Of a DNA stretch of 19,751 bases, positions 1 through 6,287 are shown one piece after another. This stretch comes from Veillonellaceae bacterium (GTDB lineage Bacteria; Bacillota; Negativicutes; Veillonellales; Veillonellaceae): contig CAAFQR010000032.1 in assembly GCA_900765165.1 (NCBI GenBank), positions 1 through 19,751 of the forward strand, read 5' to 3'. The notes beneath the pieces are model-generated. The model worked only from the letters and a program-made list of their open reading frames with translations. It was not told the origin of the DNA and did no database searches. Every line of letters begins with the position of its first letter. Position 1 is the stretch's first letter. Made by a program: the position numbers and the translations under genes.

Positions 1-16
1 ATTTAAGAATTTTAAA

Positions 17-45
17 ATTATTCACATGTGAATGAATCTTGTCAT
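17..45 (-). promoter_or_regulatory. Putative promoter reading out of the left edge
   Basis: On the minus strand an ATGACA -35 (40-45) and an AATAAT -10 (17-22) are separated by exactly 17 bases, each one mismatch from the sigma-A consensus. The gene it would drive lies outside the window. A perfect DnaA box (18-26) overlaps the -10, and further boxes lie upstream. The 13 bases starting at the -35 (33-45) are identical to those at the -35 of the dnaA promoter (10576-10588). The promoter call is an inference from sequence alone. Confidence 0.5.
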
Positions 46-83
46 GAGACTATCCACAGTGAGCAATAAATTGGCTATCCACA
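18..83. other. DnaA-box cluster at window edge
   Basis: TTATTCACA at 18-26 matches the TTATNCACA consensus exactly. It abuts an inverted box TGTGAATGA at 27-35 (one mismatch), so the centre reads CACATGTG. Two identical near-boxes, CTATCCACA, lie at 50-58 and 75-83, 25 bases apart. That makes four boxes in 66 bases, in an intergenic stretch (1-126) with no gene. The cluster is about 10.8 kb from dnaA. It may regulate the promoter that overlaps it, or bind or titrate DnaA; either role is inferred. Confidence 0.55.
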
Positions 84-126
84 GCCACGGAGTAGCGCAA
101 GATGCAATAGCCCTTACAAGGCACGA

Positions 127-792
127 TTAAACTTTACGCGACAAGCAATCGCGCTGGGCACAGCTGGTACAGCCGCGCTTCGTATCGATGGATTCTTCGC
201 CTGGCATGCAGCCGATAATAGCCGTTACGGACTTGCGCGGAAACAGCAAGAAAGCCTCGGTAACAGTCAAACCAATGGCTTCGGTACCAATGGCCTTAGC
301 CAGCGCCGGTTGCACCGTTAAAGGCCAATTTCCGTAGCCAGGACTGAAGCGCCACGTCGTCTTATAGCCAGCCTTTTCCGCTTCCTTATCGATAAGGCGA
401 TTCACTTGATCCGCTACCTGTTCCACTGCCGTCGTAGCCGCTGCATCCACCAGCATGCCTACGGTATAATTGCCTTCTTTAAATAACTCATCACTGCGTA
501 GTTCTACGCCTTCGCCAACCGTTACGGCTAACACATACACCTTCTCTGACTTTTCCAAGTGCTTGCGAATAGACGTGCCTTCTACTACCAACGGCGGATC
601 ACAAGCAATGGTGCCTGTAGCCGCATCATAGTCATATCGCTGATACACGCCCTTCGGCGTAGCCGCCAGCTGCACCTCAAGGCACGCTTCCTTTACATAC
701 TGCTCAGGAAAATCCTGGGCATGCTTCAAGCCGGCATAGCGTTTAACTTCCGACTCGTCAATTTTGGGCAAGCGCCCATTATACATAGCCAT
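127..792 (-). CDS. Stand-alone methionine synthase (MetH) reactivation-domain protein
   Basis: This 221-residue protein resembles the C-terminal AdoMet-binding activation domain of cobalamin-dependent methionine synthase, which reductively remethylates cob(II)alamin. The sequence shows RFSPGY at residues 148-153, matching the family's RxxxGY AdoMet-binding motif, followed by a G-N-W-P segment. Near 176-193 is a T-E-A-F-L-L-x-P-x-K-S-V-T block typical of the fold. Cysteines 208, 211 and 216 sit near the C-terminus. I chose the ATG at 792 because GGGAGG precedes it by 8 bases; the open frame extends to 882 but has no better start. A SAM-I riboswitch lies in its leader, which independently supports a methionine-pathway role. 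A separate reactivation protein implies that MetH, encoded elsewhere, lacks this domain. The alternative is a diverged MetH-activation paralogue of unknown partner. Confidence 0.85.
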   Translation of the reverse strand: MAMYNGRLPKIDESEVKRYAGLKHAQDFPEQYVKEACLEVQLAATPKGVYQRYDYDAATGTIACDPPLVVEGTSIRKHLEKSEKVYVLAVTVGEGVELRSDELFKEGNYTVGMLVDAAATTAVEQVADQVNRLIDKEAEKAGYKTTWRFSPGYGNWPLTVQPALAKAIGTEAIGLTVTEAFLLFPRKSVTAIIGCMPGEESIDTKRGCTSCAQRDCLSRKV

Positions 793-941
793 ACCTGCTA
801 CCTCCCGTGTCATGATTCTCTCTAAATTCTCAATACCCACTATTTTTTCGTATCCTATAGACCGTAAATGATGAGCCAGCAAAATGAGCCAGCAAACAGA
901 TAAAACTTATCACTAAAATCTATATATACCGATGTTGCTAT

Positions 942-970
942 AAAAAAACCTCCGCCCTTACAGACAGAGG
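942..970 (-). terminator. Intrinsic terminator of the SAM riboswitch
   Basis: On the minus strand CCTCTG (965-970) can pair with CGGAGG (949-954), with one G-U pair, around a 10-base loop. Seven U residues follow (942-948). It lies directly downstream of the S-box aptamer and 150 bases before the MetH-reactivation gene, which fits transcription attenuation when SAM is bound. Confidence 0.8.
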
Positions 971-974
971 ACAC

Positions 975-1068
975 TCCTTATCTGCCAGTTTCCTGTTGGA
1001 TGTAGCACCGCGCTAAGCCGGTTGCCGGACGTCGTAGGGCCAAATCCCTCAGTCTCTCTTGATAAGGT
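975..1068 (-). promoter_or_regulatory. SAM-I (S-box) riboswitch aptamer
   Basis: Read on the minus strand, the segment starts with CTTATCAAGAG, then the conserved GAGGGA and GGCAACC elements, then a GTGCTA block and AACAGGAAACTGGCAGATAAG-type 3' end. The ends pair as P1: ACCTTATC-side (1061-1068) with GATAAGG-side (975-982). This is the canonical S-box layout, which binds S-adenosylmethionine. With the terminator at 942-970 it should switch off the downstream MetH-reactivation gene when SAM is plentiful. Confidence 0.95.
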
Positions 1069-1094
1069 CATATGCAATTAAAAACTGTGATATA

Positions 1095-1123
1095 AGCATA
1101 CCCTTTATAGCGCCTACTGTCAA
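1095..1123 (-). promoter_or_regulatory. Promoter of the riboswitch-controlled gene
   Basis: A perfect TTGACA -35 (1118-1123, minus strand) is followed after 17 bases by TATGCT (1095-1100), four of six matches to the -10 consensus. Transcription would start near 1088, about 20 bases before the riboswitch P1 stem, giving a leader of about 300 bases. Confidence 0.7.
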
Positions 1124-1279
1124 GAAAATGGCCTAAAAAGCCCTATATACATTACCTATTCGCGCGATAGTTTCAAACTATGGCCACTTTAAGTAAGCCG
1201 TACAATATCTATAGCCAATATCAACTAGCAGTAGTCCATTGAAAATACAGCCGAAGCGTCATTATAAAGAAGATCCCAT
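1124..1279. other. Intergenic stretch with a small inverted repeat
   Basis: No gene is seen here. It lies between the S-box promoter and the glnB terminator. It contains a perfect 15-base inverted repeat (1167-1181; arms ATAGTTT/AAACTAT around one base), 44 bases upstream of the -35, which could be an operator. The 11 bases ACAGCCGAAGC at 1247-1257 recur in the terminator at 1291-1301, so this may be a decayed terminator copy. Confidence 0.4.
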
Positions 1280-1310
1280 AAAAAAATGACACAGCCGAAG
1301 CTGTGTCATT
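1280..1310 (-). terminator. Terminator of the amtB-glnB operon
   Basis: Perfect 11-bp arms (1285-1295 and 1300-1310) enclose a TTCG tetraloop as read on the minus strand. A run of seven U residues follows (1280-1286). It lies 126 bases past the glnB stop. The other strand also has a short U-rich end, so it may work in both directions. Between it and glnB there is only a weaker 7-bp hairpin (1400-1418) without a U-tract. Confidence 0.9.
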
Positions 1311-1436
1311 CTTTTGGTTTGATATATAGTTAAGCGAACACCGCACACTACGGGCAGTATGGGATGTTGAAGCAAGCGTTTTCGTACGATGTCCGCTGAA
1401 CTAACTGAAAGAGTTAGTGTAAATCTCGGATTCCCA

Positions 1437-1847
1437 TTAATTACCGTATTTACCGGATACACGTTTTTCAACGATATCCTTTTCTTCCGGACGGTCCATA
1501 ATAGCTGCTGGACCACGTTCGCCGGTACGGATACGAATGGCATCCTTAATTTCAGAAACGAAAATCTTGCCATCACCGATGTGACCTGTTTGACAAGCAG
1601 CCTTAGTAGCTTCAATAACTTCATCAACAGATACTTCACAAACGATGATTTCAACCTTTATCTTAGGTAACAGGCTGATTTCAACTTCCTGGCCACGATA
1701 GAATTCTTTAAAGCCAGTAGATAAGCCACAACCATATACCTGGGAAACCGTCATACCGGTTACTCGAATCGCACGTAAGCTTTCCTTCAATGCTTCGAGC
1801 CGTTCAGGACGGGTGATTATTTCAATACGATAGATTTCCTGACTCAT
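1437..1847 (-). CDS. glnB: P-II family nitrogen regulatory protein
   Basis: PII proteins are trimeric sensors of ATP/ADP and 2-oxoglutarate that plug AmtB and control nitrogen enzymes. The 136-residue protein shows the PII signatures GMTV (31-34), the T-loop with FYRG (49-52) and LLPK (59-62), QTGxIGDGKIF (86-96) and IRIRTGE (104-110). Compared with E. coli GlnB the uridylylated Tyr51 is Val55 here, and Gln39, which helps bind Mg-ATP/2-oxoglutarate, is Ser43. A C-terminal tail of about 20 residues runs past the usual end. I chose the ATG at 1847 because GGAGG (1856-1860) precedes it by 8 bases; the TTG at 1853 is only 2 bases from that site. It follows amtB after 17 bases, so glnK would be an equally good name. 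Confidence 0.93.
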   Translation of the reverse strand: MSQEIYRIEIITRPERLEALKESLRAIRVTGMTVSQVYGCGLSTGFKEFYRGQEVEISLLPKIKVEIIVCEVSVDEVIEATKAACQTGHIGDGKIFVSEIKDAIRIRTGERGPAAIMDRPEEKDIVEKRVSGKYGN

Positions 1848-1864
1848 ACGCAATGCCTCCCCCG

Positions 1865-3283
1865 TTAATTATGTGTCGTCTGAGCTGCTTCTTCTTTAGA
1901 AGAGGTCGCCGAAGAATACAAGGTGGAATCAACAGGACGCTGGAAGCTGAGAGCACCAAGAGAATCCATGTACGCATAGCCGCGTTCGCCGTGTTCCAAG
2001 TTATCCATGCCAACAATCTGTTCGCCTTCATCAGCACGTACAGTCATGATAGCCTGTAATACTTTGGTGATGATGAATGTAACTACGATAGCGAATACTG
2101 CGCAGTAAACAACTGCTTCAATCTGCGTTACTACCTGACCCGGGTTGCCGAAGAATAAGCCATCAGCACCGGCGTCATTAACGGCTTTACTAGCGAATAA
2201 GCCAGTAGCGATAGCGCCCCAGATACCGCCGATACCGTGAATACCGAAAGCATCAAGAGAGTCATCATAACCGATTTTTGCTTTAAGAACAGCTACTGCG
2301 TAGTAGCAGATGATACCAGCCAAAGCGCCGATAATGATGGAGGACCAAACCGGTACGAAACCAGCTGCCGGCGTAATACCTACGAGACCGGCGATGCTAC
2401 CGGAAGCAGCACCTAAGGTAGTACCTTTACCGTTGCTGATCCATTCAGCCAACAACCAACCCAACATACCGCAACCAGCAGCTACCTGAGTGGTAACCAT
2501 AGCGTGAGCAGCTAAGCCGTTAGCAGCTAAAGCACTACCACCGTTGAAGCCGAACCAGCCGAGCCATAAGAAGGCCATGCCGATAACGATCATCGGGATG
2601 TTGTGCGGAATCATCGGAACTTTACCGAAACCGGCACGTTTGCCGATTACACAAGCAACAGTCAAACCAGAAACACCAGACAAGATATGAATTACAGTAC
2701 CGCCGGCGAAGTCAAGCACGCCGTCGTTACGGAGCCAACCATCAACGCCCCATACCCAGTGAGCAACCGGGTCATATACTAAGGTCGTCCATAAGAGGAT
2801 AAATACGATGAAAGCACCAAATTTCATACGTTCTACGAAGGAACCAGTGATGATACCAGCTGTGATGATAGCGAACATCATCTGGAAGAGTGCGAACAAC
2901 ATATGAGGAATGGTACCGGAGTAATCCGCATTCGGAGTCTGACCAACGCCGTTGAACATTGCCCAGCTGAAGTTACCAATTACATGGGAAACGTCAGGAC
3001 CGAAGGCTAAGGAGTAACCACCGATTACCCACTGAACAGTGATAAGACCCATTACAATCAAACTCATCATGATGGTATTCAATACGTTTTTAGCACGAAC
3101 CATACCACCGTAAAATAAACTAATCGCCGGCGTCATTATCATAACGAAAACCATTGCAATTAACATAAACGCCGTATCGCCGGTATCAATTGCCGGCTCT
3201 GCCGCATCAGCGGCGAAAACTGTTCCAGCCGCAGTTGCTAAGAATGTACTTAGACCGGCGGCTTTTGCCCATACGCTCTTCAT
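1865..3283 (-). CDS. amtB: Ammonium transporter AmtB
   Basis: This is an inner-membrane trimeric Amt/MEP/Rh channel that conducts ammonium. The 472-residue protein begins with a probable Sec signal peptide ending VFA at residues 22-24, as in E. coli AmtB. About eleven hydrophobic segments follow. Visible hallmarks are the pore entrance region FYGGMVRAKN, the DPVAHW segment with the first pore histidine, and FGIHGIGGIWG with the second. The cytoplasmic tail keeps the GMDNLEHGERGYAY segment that contacts PII, then adds about 35 Ser/Thr/Glu-rich residues. The frame is open to 3313, but the ATG at 3283 has a GAGGAAGG ribosome site 6 bases upstream and starts the signal peptide. It is the first gene of an operon with glnB, 17 bases downstream. 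A terminator hairpin in the leader suggests attenuation. Confidence 0.95.
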   Translation of the reverse strand: MKSVWAKAAGLSTFLATAAGTVFAADAAEPAIDTGDTAFMLIAMVFVMIMTPAISLFYGGMVRAKNVLNTIMMSLIVMGLITVQWVIGGYSLAFGPDVSHVIGNFSWAMFNGVGQTPNADYSGTIPHMLFALFQMMFAIITAGIITGSFVERMKFGAFIVFILLWTTLVYDPVAHWVWGVDGWLRNDGVLDFAGGTVIHILSGVSGLTVACVIGKRAGFGKVPMIPHNIPMIVIGMAFLWLGWFGFNGGSALAANGLAAHAMVTTQVAAGCGMLGWLLAEWISNGKGTTLGAASGSIAGLVGITPAAGFVPVWSSIIIGALAGIICYYAVAVLKAKIGYDDSLDAFGIHGIGGIWGAIATGLFASKAVNDAGADGLFFGNPGQVVTQIEAVVYCAVFAIVVTFIITKVLQAIMTVRADEGEQIVGMDNLEHGERGYAYMDSLGALSFQRPVDSTLYSSATSSKEEAAQTTHN

Positions 3284-3376
3284 AGGCTGCCTTCCTCTCT
3301 TCTCTCTCAACAAAACACCTATACCTATCTTGCTTAACTACTATGCTACTAAGCTACAATACTACTACGACAATAC

Positions 3377-3403
3377 AAAAAGCCCCCGTCCGTCGACGAG
3401 GGC
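3377..3403 (-). terminator. Intrinsic terminator in the amtB leader
   Basis: On the minus strand GCCCTCG (3397-3403) pairs with CGGGGGC (3382-3388), with one G-U pair, around 8 bases. Five U residues follow (3377-3381). It lies about 94 bases before the amtB ATG and downstream of a plausible promoter at 3445-3474. It may attenuate amtB or end rsmG read-through; rsmG stops about 220 bases earlier with no better terminator of its own. Just upstream, GGC-AATGAT-GCC (3401-3412) would form a short hexaloop hairpin sharing bases with the terminator stem, making the two exclusive. Confidence 0.7.
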
Positions 3404-3444
3404 ATCATTGCCGTTTACCAAGCTTGGTTATTTTGTTGATTCAC

Positions 3445-3474
3445 ATGTTACAACCCTTTAGGGGGTATTGTCAA
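3445..3474 (-). promoter_or_regulatory. Promoter of amtB-glnB
   Basis: A perfect TTGACA -35 (3469-3474, minus strand) is followed after 18 bases by TAACAT (3445-3450), four of six matches to the -10. The start would fall near 3438 and give a leader of about 155 bases holding the terminator hairpin. A TTCACATGT motif overlaps the -10 region. Confidence 0.55.
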
Positions 3475-3621
3475 TGTATTTTGGCAAATTTTTGTATTTA
3501 TTTTAGGTATCTTTGTATGCGTGAAACGAATATATTAGTAATTACCCACTGTTAATAGTACTGATAAGTATACCTTTACAAGTATTTCATTACATAGTTT
3601 CACCCTAACAGGCGCGTTACC
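3475..3621. other. AT-rich intergenic stretch after rsmG
   Basis: The gap between rsmG and amtB exceeds 300 bases in total. Apart from the amtB promoter and leader hairpin listed separately, I see only AT-rich sequence here, with no gene and no clear terminator directly after rsmG. Confidence 0.5.
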
Positions 3622-4341
3622 TTACACTAAGGGTCGTTCCTTAATATCCTTTGGTTTACGGGGATATTTCTTCGGCGTCGGCGCCGTTTTCTTCACATAT
3701 AACACGGCGCGTTTGTCATCCAGCGTTGGCAGCGTCACCGGTTTTACCTTCACCGTTGCCTTGCCTAAAATGTCCAGCGCTTTCTTCGCTTCCTGCAGCT
3801 CTTCTTCGTACGCAGCGCCCTTTAAGGCCACCAGGTACCCCCCTACCCTACCGAAGGGCAGGCTCCATTCGGCAAGCACCGCCAACCGCGCGACGGCGCG
3901 ACTGGTGATGATGTCGAACTGTTCCCGGTAGTCTTCAAGCTTCGCCGTTTCTTCGGCGCGGCCATGTAACGTCACTACATTGGTAAGTCCCAGCTGTGAA
4001 ATAACCCCCTCCAAAAAGCGTAAGCGCTTTTGTAAGGAGTCAAAGAGCGTAATCCTAAGGTCAGGGCGCATAATGGCTAAGGGAATGCCAGGAAAGCCGG
4101 CGCCGGTACCTAAATCCAGTACCGTAGCCCCTTCCTTGAACACATGCTCATCAAGGCAGGACAAGGAATCCACCATGTGCTTAACCGCTACCTCATGAGG
4201 ATCCGTAATAGCCGTTAAGTTCAGCGATTTATTCGTTTCGATAAGCAGTTCAAAGTACGTATTGAACTGCTCAATTTGCCTATCCGTCGCTTCAATGCCG
4301 AAGGCGGTCAGCTGCTGGCGTAAATCATCGCTAAAGCTCAT
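3622..4341 (-). CDS. rsmG: 16S rRNA (guanine527-N7)-methyltransferase RsmG
   Basis: RsmG (GidB) transfers a methyl group from AdoMet to N7 of G527 in 16S rRNA of the 30S subunit. The 239-residue protein is of usual length. It shows LNLTAITDP at 40-48, the AdoMet-binding motif VLDLGTGAGFPG at 74-85 and the R-A-V-A segment that follows in this family. The C-terminus has a Lys/Pro-rich basic tail of about 25 residues (TPKKYPRKPK), which may aid RNA binding. Its ATG overlaps the mnmG stop by one base (TAATG), showing translational coupling. It is the last gene of the mnmE-mnmG-rsmG block, where parA/parB genes often follow; here amtB-glnB follows instead. Confidence 0.96.
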   Translation of the reverse strand: MSFSDDLRQQLTAFGIEATDRQIEQFNTYFELLIETNKSLNLTAITDPHEVAVKHMVDSLSCLDEHVFKEGATVLDLGTGAGFPGIPLAIMRPDLRITLFDSLQKRLRFLEGVISQLGLTNVVTLHGRAEETAKLEDYREQFDIITSRAVARLAVLAEWSLPFGRVGGYLVALKGAAYEEELQEAKKALDILGKATVKVKPVTLPTLDDKRAVLYVKKTAPTPKKYPRKPKDIKERPLV

Positions 4342-6272
4342 TAGTTACCTCCCTTAGCGTCGTCGGCTTCTGTAGCACTCGCATCAGCAGTAGCGCCTTT
4401 ACCAAGGTTGCGCTGGTACTGTTCTAACTGCACGAGGAGCACAGAAATATCGGCTGGGGACACGCCGGAAATACGGCTTGCTTGACCGATGCTGTGCGGA
4501 CGGATGAGATCCAATTTCTGCTGTGCTTCTAGTGAAATGCCTTTCATTTCACTGTAGTTCCAATCGGCGGGAATAATCTTTTCTTCCAGCTTGCGCACTT
4601 TAGCTACCTGTTCGGCCTGTTTTTTGATATAGCCTTCGTAGGTAATGGCAATATCGATTTCTTCTTCCACGTCCGGTGTATAGCGCGGCAAACCGAAGGT
4701 GTCAGCTACCATGCCGTACGTTAATTCCGTACGTTTTACCAAGTCATACGCATACTGACCGGTGCGGATTGGCGCCGTACCTAACGCAGCCAGCTTCGCC
4801 TGCACTTCGTTGGTCGGGTTCACCGACGTTTTACGTAAGATGTCCGTACCTTCTTCGATAGCGGCCTTCTTCTTCATGAAGCGGTCGTATCGTTCCTGCG
4901 TCACGAGGCCAATAGCATAGCCTTTTTCCGTTAAGCGCAAATCTGCATTATCCTGGCGGAGCAACAAGCGGTATTCGCTGCGGCTCGTCATCATACGATA
5001 CGGTTCCTTAGTACCCTTCGTTACCAAATCATCGATTAACACGCCAATATACGCTTCAGAGCGGGACAGAATGAACGGATCCTTGCCCTGTACGTATAAA
5101 GCGGCGTTAATGCCGGCCATGAGGCCCTGAGCGGCCGCTTCTTCGTAGCCGGACGTACCGTTAGCCTGACCGGCGGAATATAAGCCTTTAATCTTCTTAA
5201 CGCCCAACGCCGGCGTTAACTGCAACGGATTGAGGCAGTCATATTCGATAGCATAGGCAGGACGCATAATTTCTACATTTTCAAGGCCCGGAATGGTGCG
5301 CAAGAACTGATACTGCACGTCGATAGGCAAACTCGTACTCATGCCCTGCACGTACATTTCGTTAGTATGGTTCCCTTCCGGTTCTACGAAGAGCTGGTGA
5401 CGGGATTTGTCGCTGAAACGAACTACCTTATCTTCGATAGACGGGCAATAACGCGGCCCGGTCCCTTTGATCATGCCGCTATACATAGGGGCACGGAACA
5501 AGTTGTCGCGAATAATTTCGTGAGTCGCCGCATTGGTGTACGTAAGCCAGCAAACACGGCTATTACGGTCCGTCCAATCACTCATAAAGGAGAACGCGCG
5601 GTGCATGGAGTCGCCCGGCTGTTCTGTCATGACTTCCGTATTTAAGGTGCGCTGGTCCACACGAGCCGGCGTACCGGTCTTGAAGCGCATCAATTCAATG
5701 CCATGCTTCAAGAGCGATGCAGACAAGTTTTCAGCAGCGCGCTGGCCGTTCGGACCACCGGTATAGGATAATTCGCCGGTTATAATTTTACCTTTTAAAT
5801 AGGTACCGGTACACAAGATGATGGCTTTGGCAGCGTACACTTCACCAAGCTCGCTGATAATACCCTTCACTTCACCATCTTCGATGATGAGCTCATTCAC
5901 CATAATCTGCTTAACGTTCAAATTGTCCGTATTTTCCAAGGTTTCCTTCATAAGGCGCTGGTACGCTACCTTATCAGACTGAGCACGCAAGGAATGCACA
6001 GCCGGGCCCTTACCGGTGTTGAGCATGCGCATCTGCACCGCCGTTGCATCGGCATTAATGGCCATCTGACCGCCTAAAGCATCCAGTTCATAGACCAAAT
6101 GACTCTTCCCCGGACCACCGACAGCCGGGTTACACGGCATCAGTGCAATATTATCTAAATTCAACGTCGCCATCAACGTGCGCTGGCCCATACGAGCCGT
6201 AGCCAACGCTGCTTCACAGCCGGCGTGGCCACCGCCAATGACGATAACGTCGTAAGTATCTACGGTATACAT
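4341..6272 (-). CDS. mnmG: tRNA uridine-5-carboxymethylaminomethyl(34) synthesis enzyme MnmG
   Basis: MnmG (GidA) is the FAD- and folate-dependent partner of MnmE. Together they add the carboxymethylaminomethyl or aminomethyl group to U34 of certain tRNAs in the cytoplasm. The 643-residue protein begins with the dinucleotide-binding GGGHAGCEAA (13-22). It also shows NPAVGGPGK, the TGTYL segment, YCPSIEDK, the G-L-Y-S-A-G-Q-x-N-G-T-S-G-Y-E-E-A-A-A-Q-G block and the R-M-M-T-S-R-S-E-Y-R-L-L-L-R-Q-D-N-A-D-x-R-L stretch typical of the family. The ATG has AAGGAG 5 bases upstream. mnmE ends 15 bases before it, and rsmG starts on its stop codon. The last 15 residues are an Ala/Asp-rich tail beyond the conserved helical domain. 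Confidence 0.97.
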   Translation of the reverse strand: MYTVDTYDVIVIGGGHAGCEAALATARMGQRTLMATLNLDNIALMPCNPAVGGPGKSHLVYELDALGGQMAINADATAVQMRMLNTGKGPAVHSLRAQSDKVAYQRLMKETLENTDNLNVKQIMVNELIIEDGEVKGIISELGEVYAAKAIILCTGTYLKGKIITGELSYTGGPNGQRAAENLSASLLKHGIELMRFKTGTPARVDQRTLNTEVMTEQPGDSMHRAFSFMSDWTDRNSRVCWLTYTNAATHEIIRDNLFRAPMYSGMIKGTGPRYCPSIEDKVVRFSDKSRHQLFVEPEGNHTNEMYVQGMSTSLPIDVQYQFLRTIPGLENVEIMRPAYAIEYDCLNPLQLTPALGVKKIKGLYSAGQANGTSGYEEAAAQGLMAGINAALYVQGKDPFILSRSEAYIGVLIDDLVTKGTKEPYRMMTSRSEYRLLLRQDNADLRLTEKGYAIGLVTQERYDRFMKKKAAIEEGTDILRKTSVNPTNEVQAKLAALGTAPIRTGQYAYDLVKRTELTYGMVADTFGLPRYTPDVEEEIDIAITYEGYIKKQAEQVAKVRKLEEKIIPADWNYSEMKGISLEAQQKLDLIRPHSIGQASRISGVSPADISVLLVQLEQYQRNLGKGATADASATEADDAKGGN

Positions 6273-6287
6273 AGTGTCTCCTTACTC

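Noticed and set aside
793..882. N-terminal extension of the MetH-reactivation frame to 882
   Set aside because: No ribosome site precedes the upstream start, while GGGAGG is well placed before the ATG at 792; the upstream part is leader.
1262..1654. Open frames overlapping glnB in other frames and on the opposite strand
   Set aside because: They overlap a well-supported PII gene and a terminator, have no ribosome site and no recognisable family.
3335..3375. CTACTA-rich stretch in the amtB leader resembling DnaA-trios
   Set aside because: Several CTA/CTACTA units occur, but they are not in register and no DnaA box lies beside them; it is probably low-complexity leader sequence.
5367..5766. 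Plus-strand open frames inside mnmG
   Set aside because: They are antisense to a conserved, fully recognised gene with no initiation signals.
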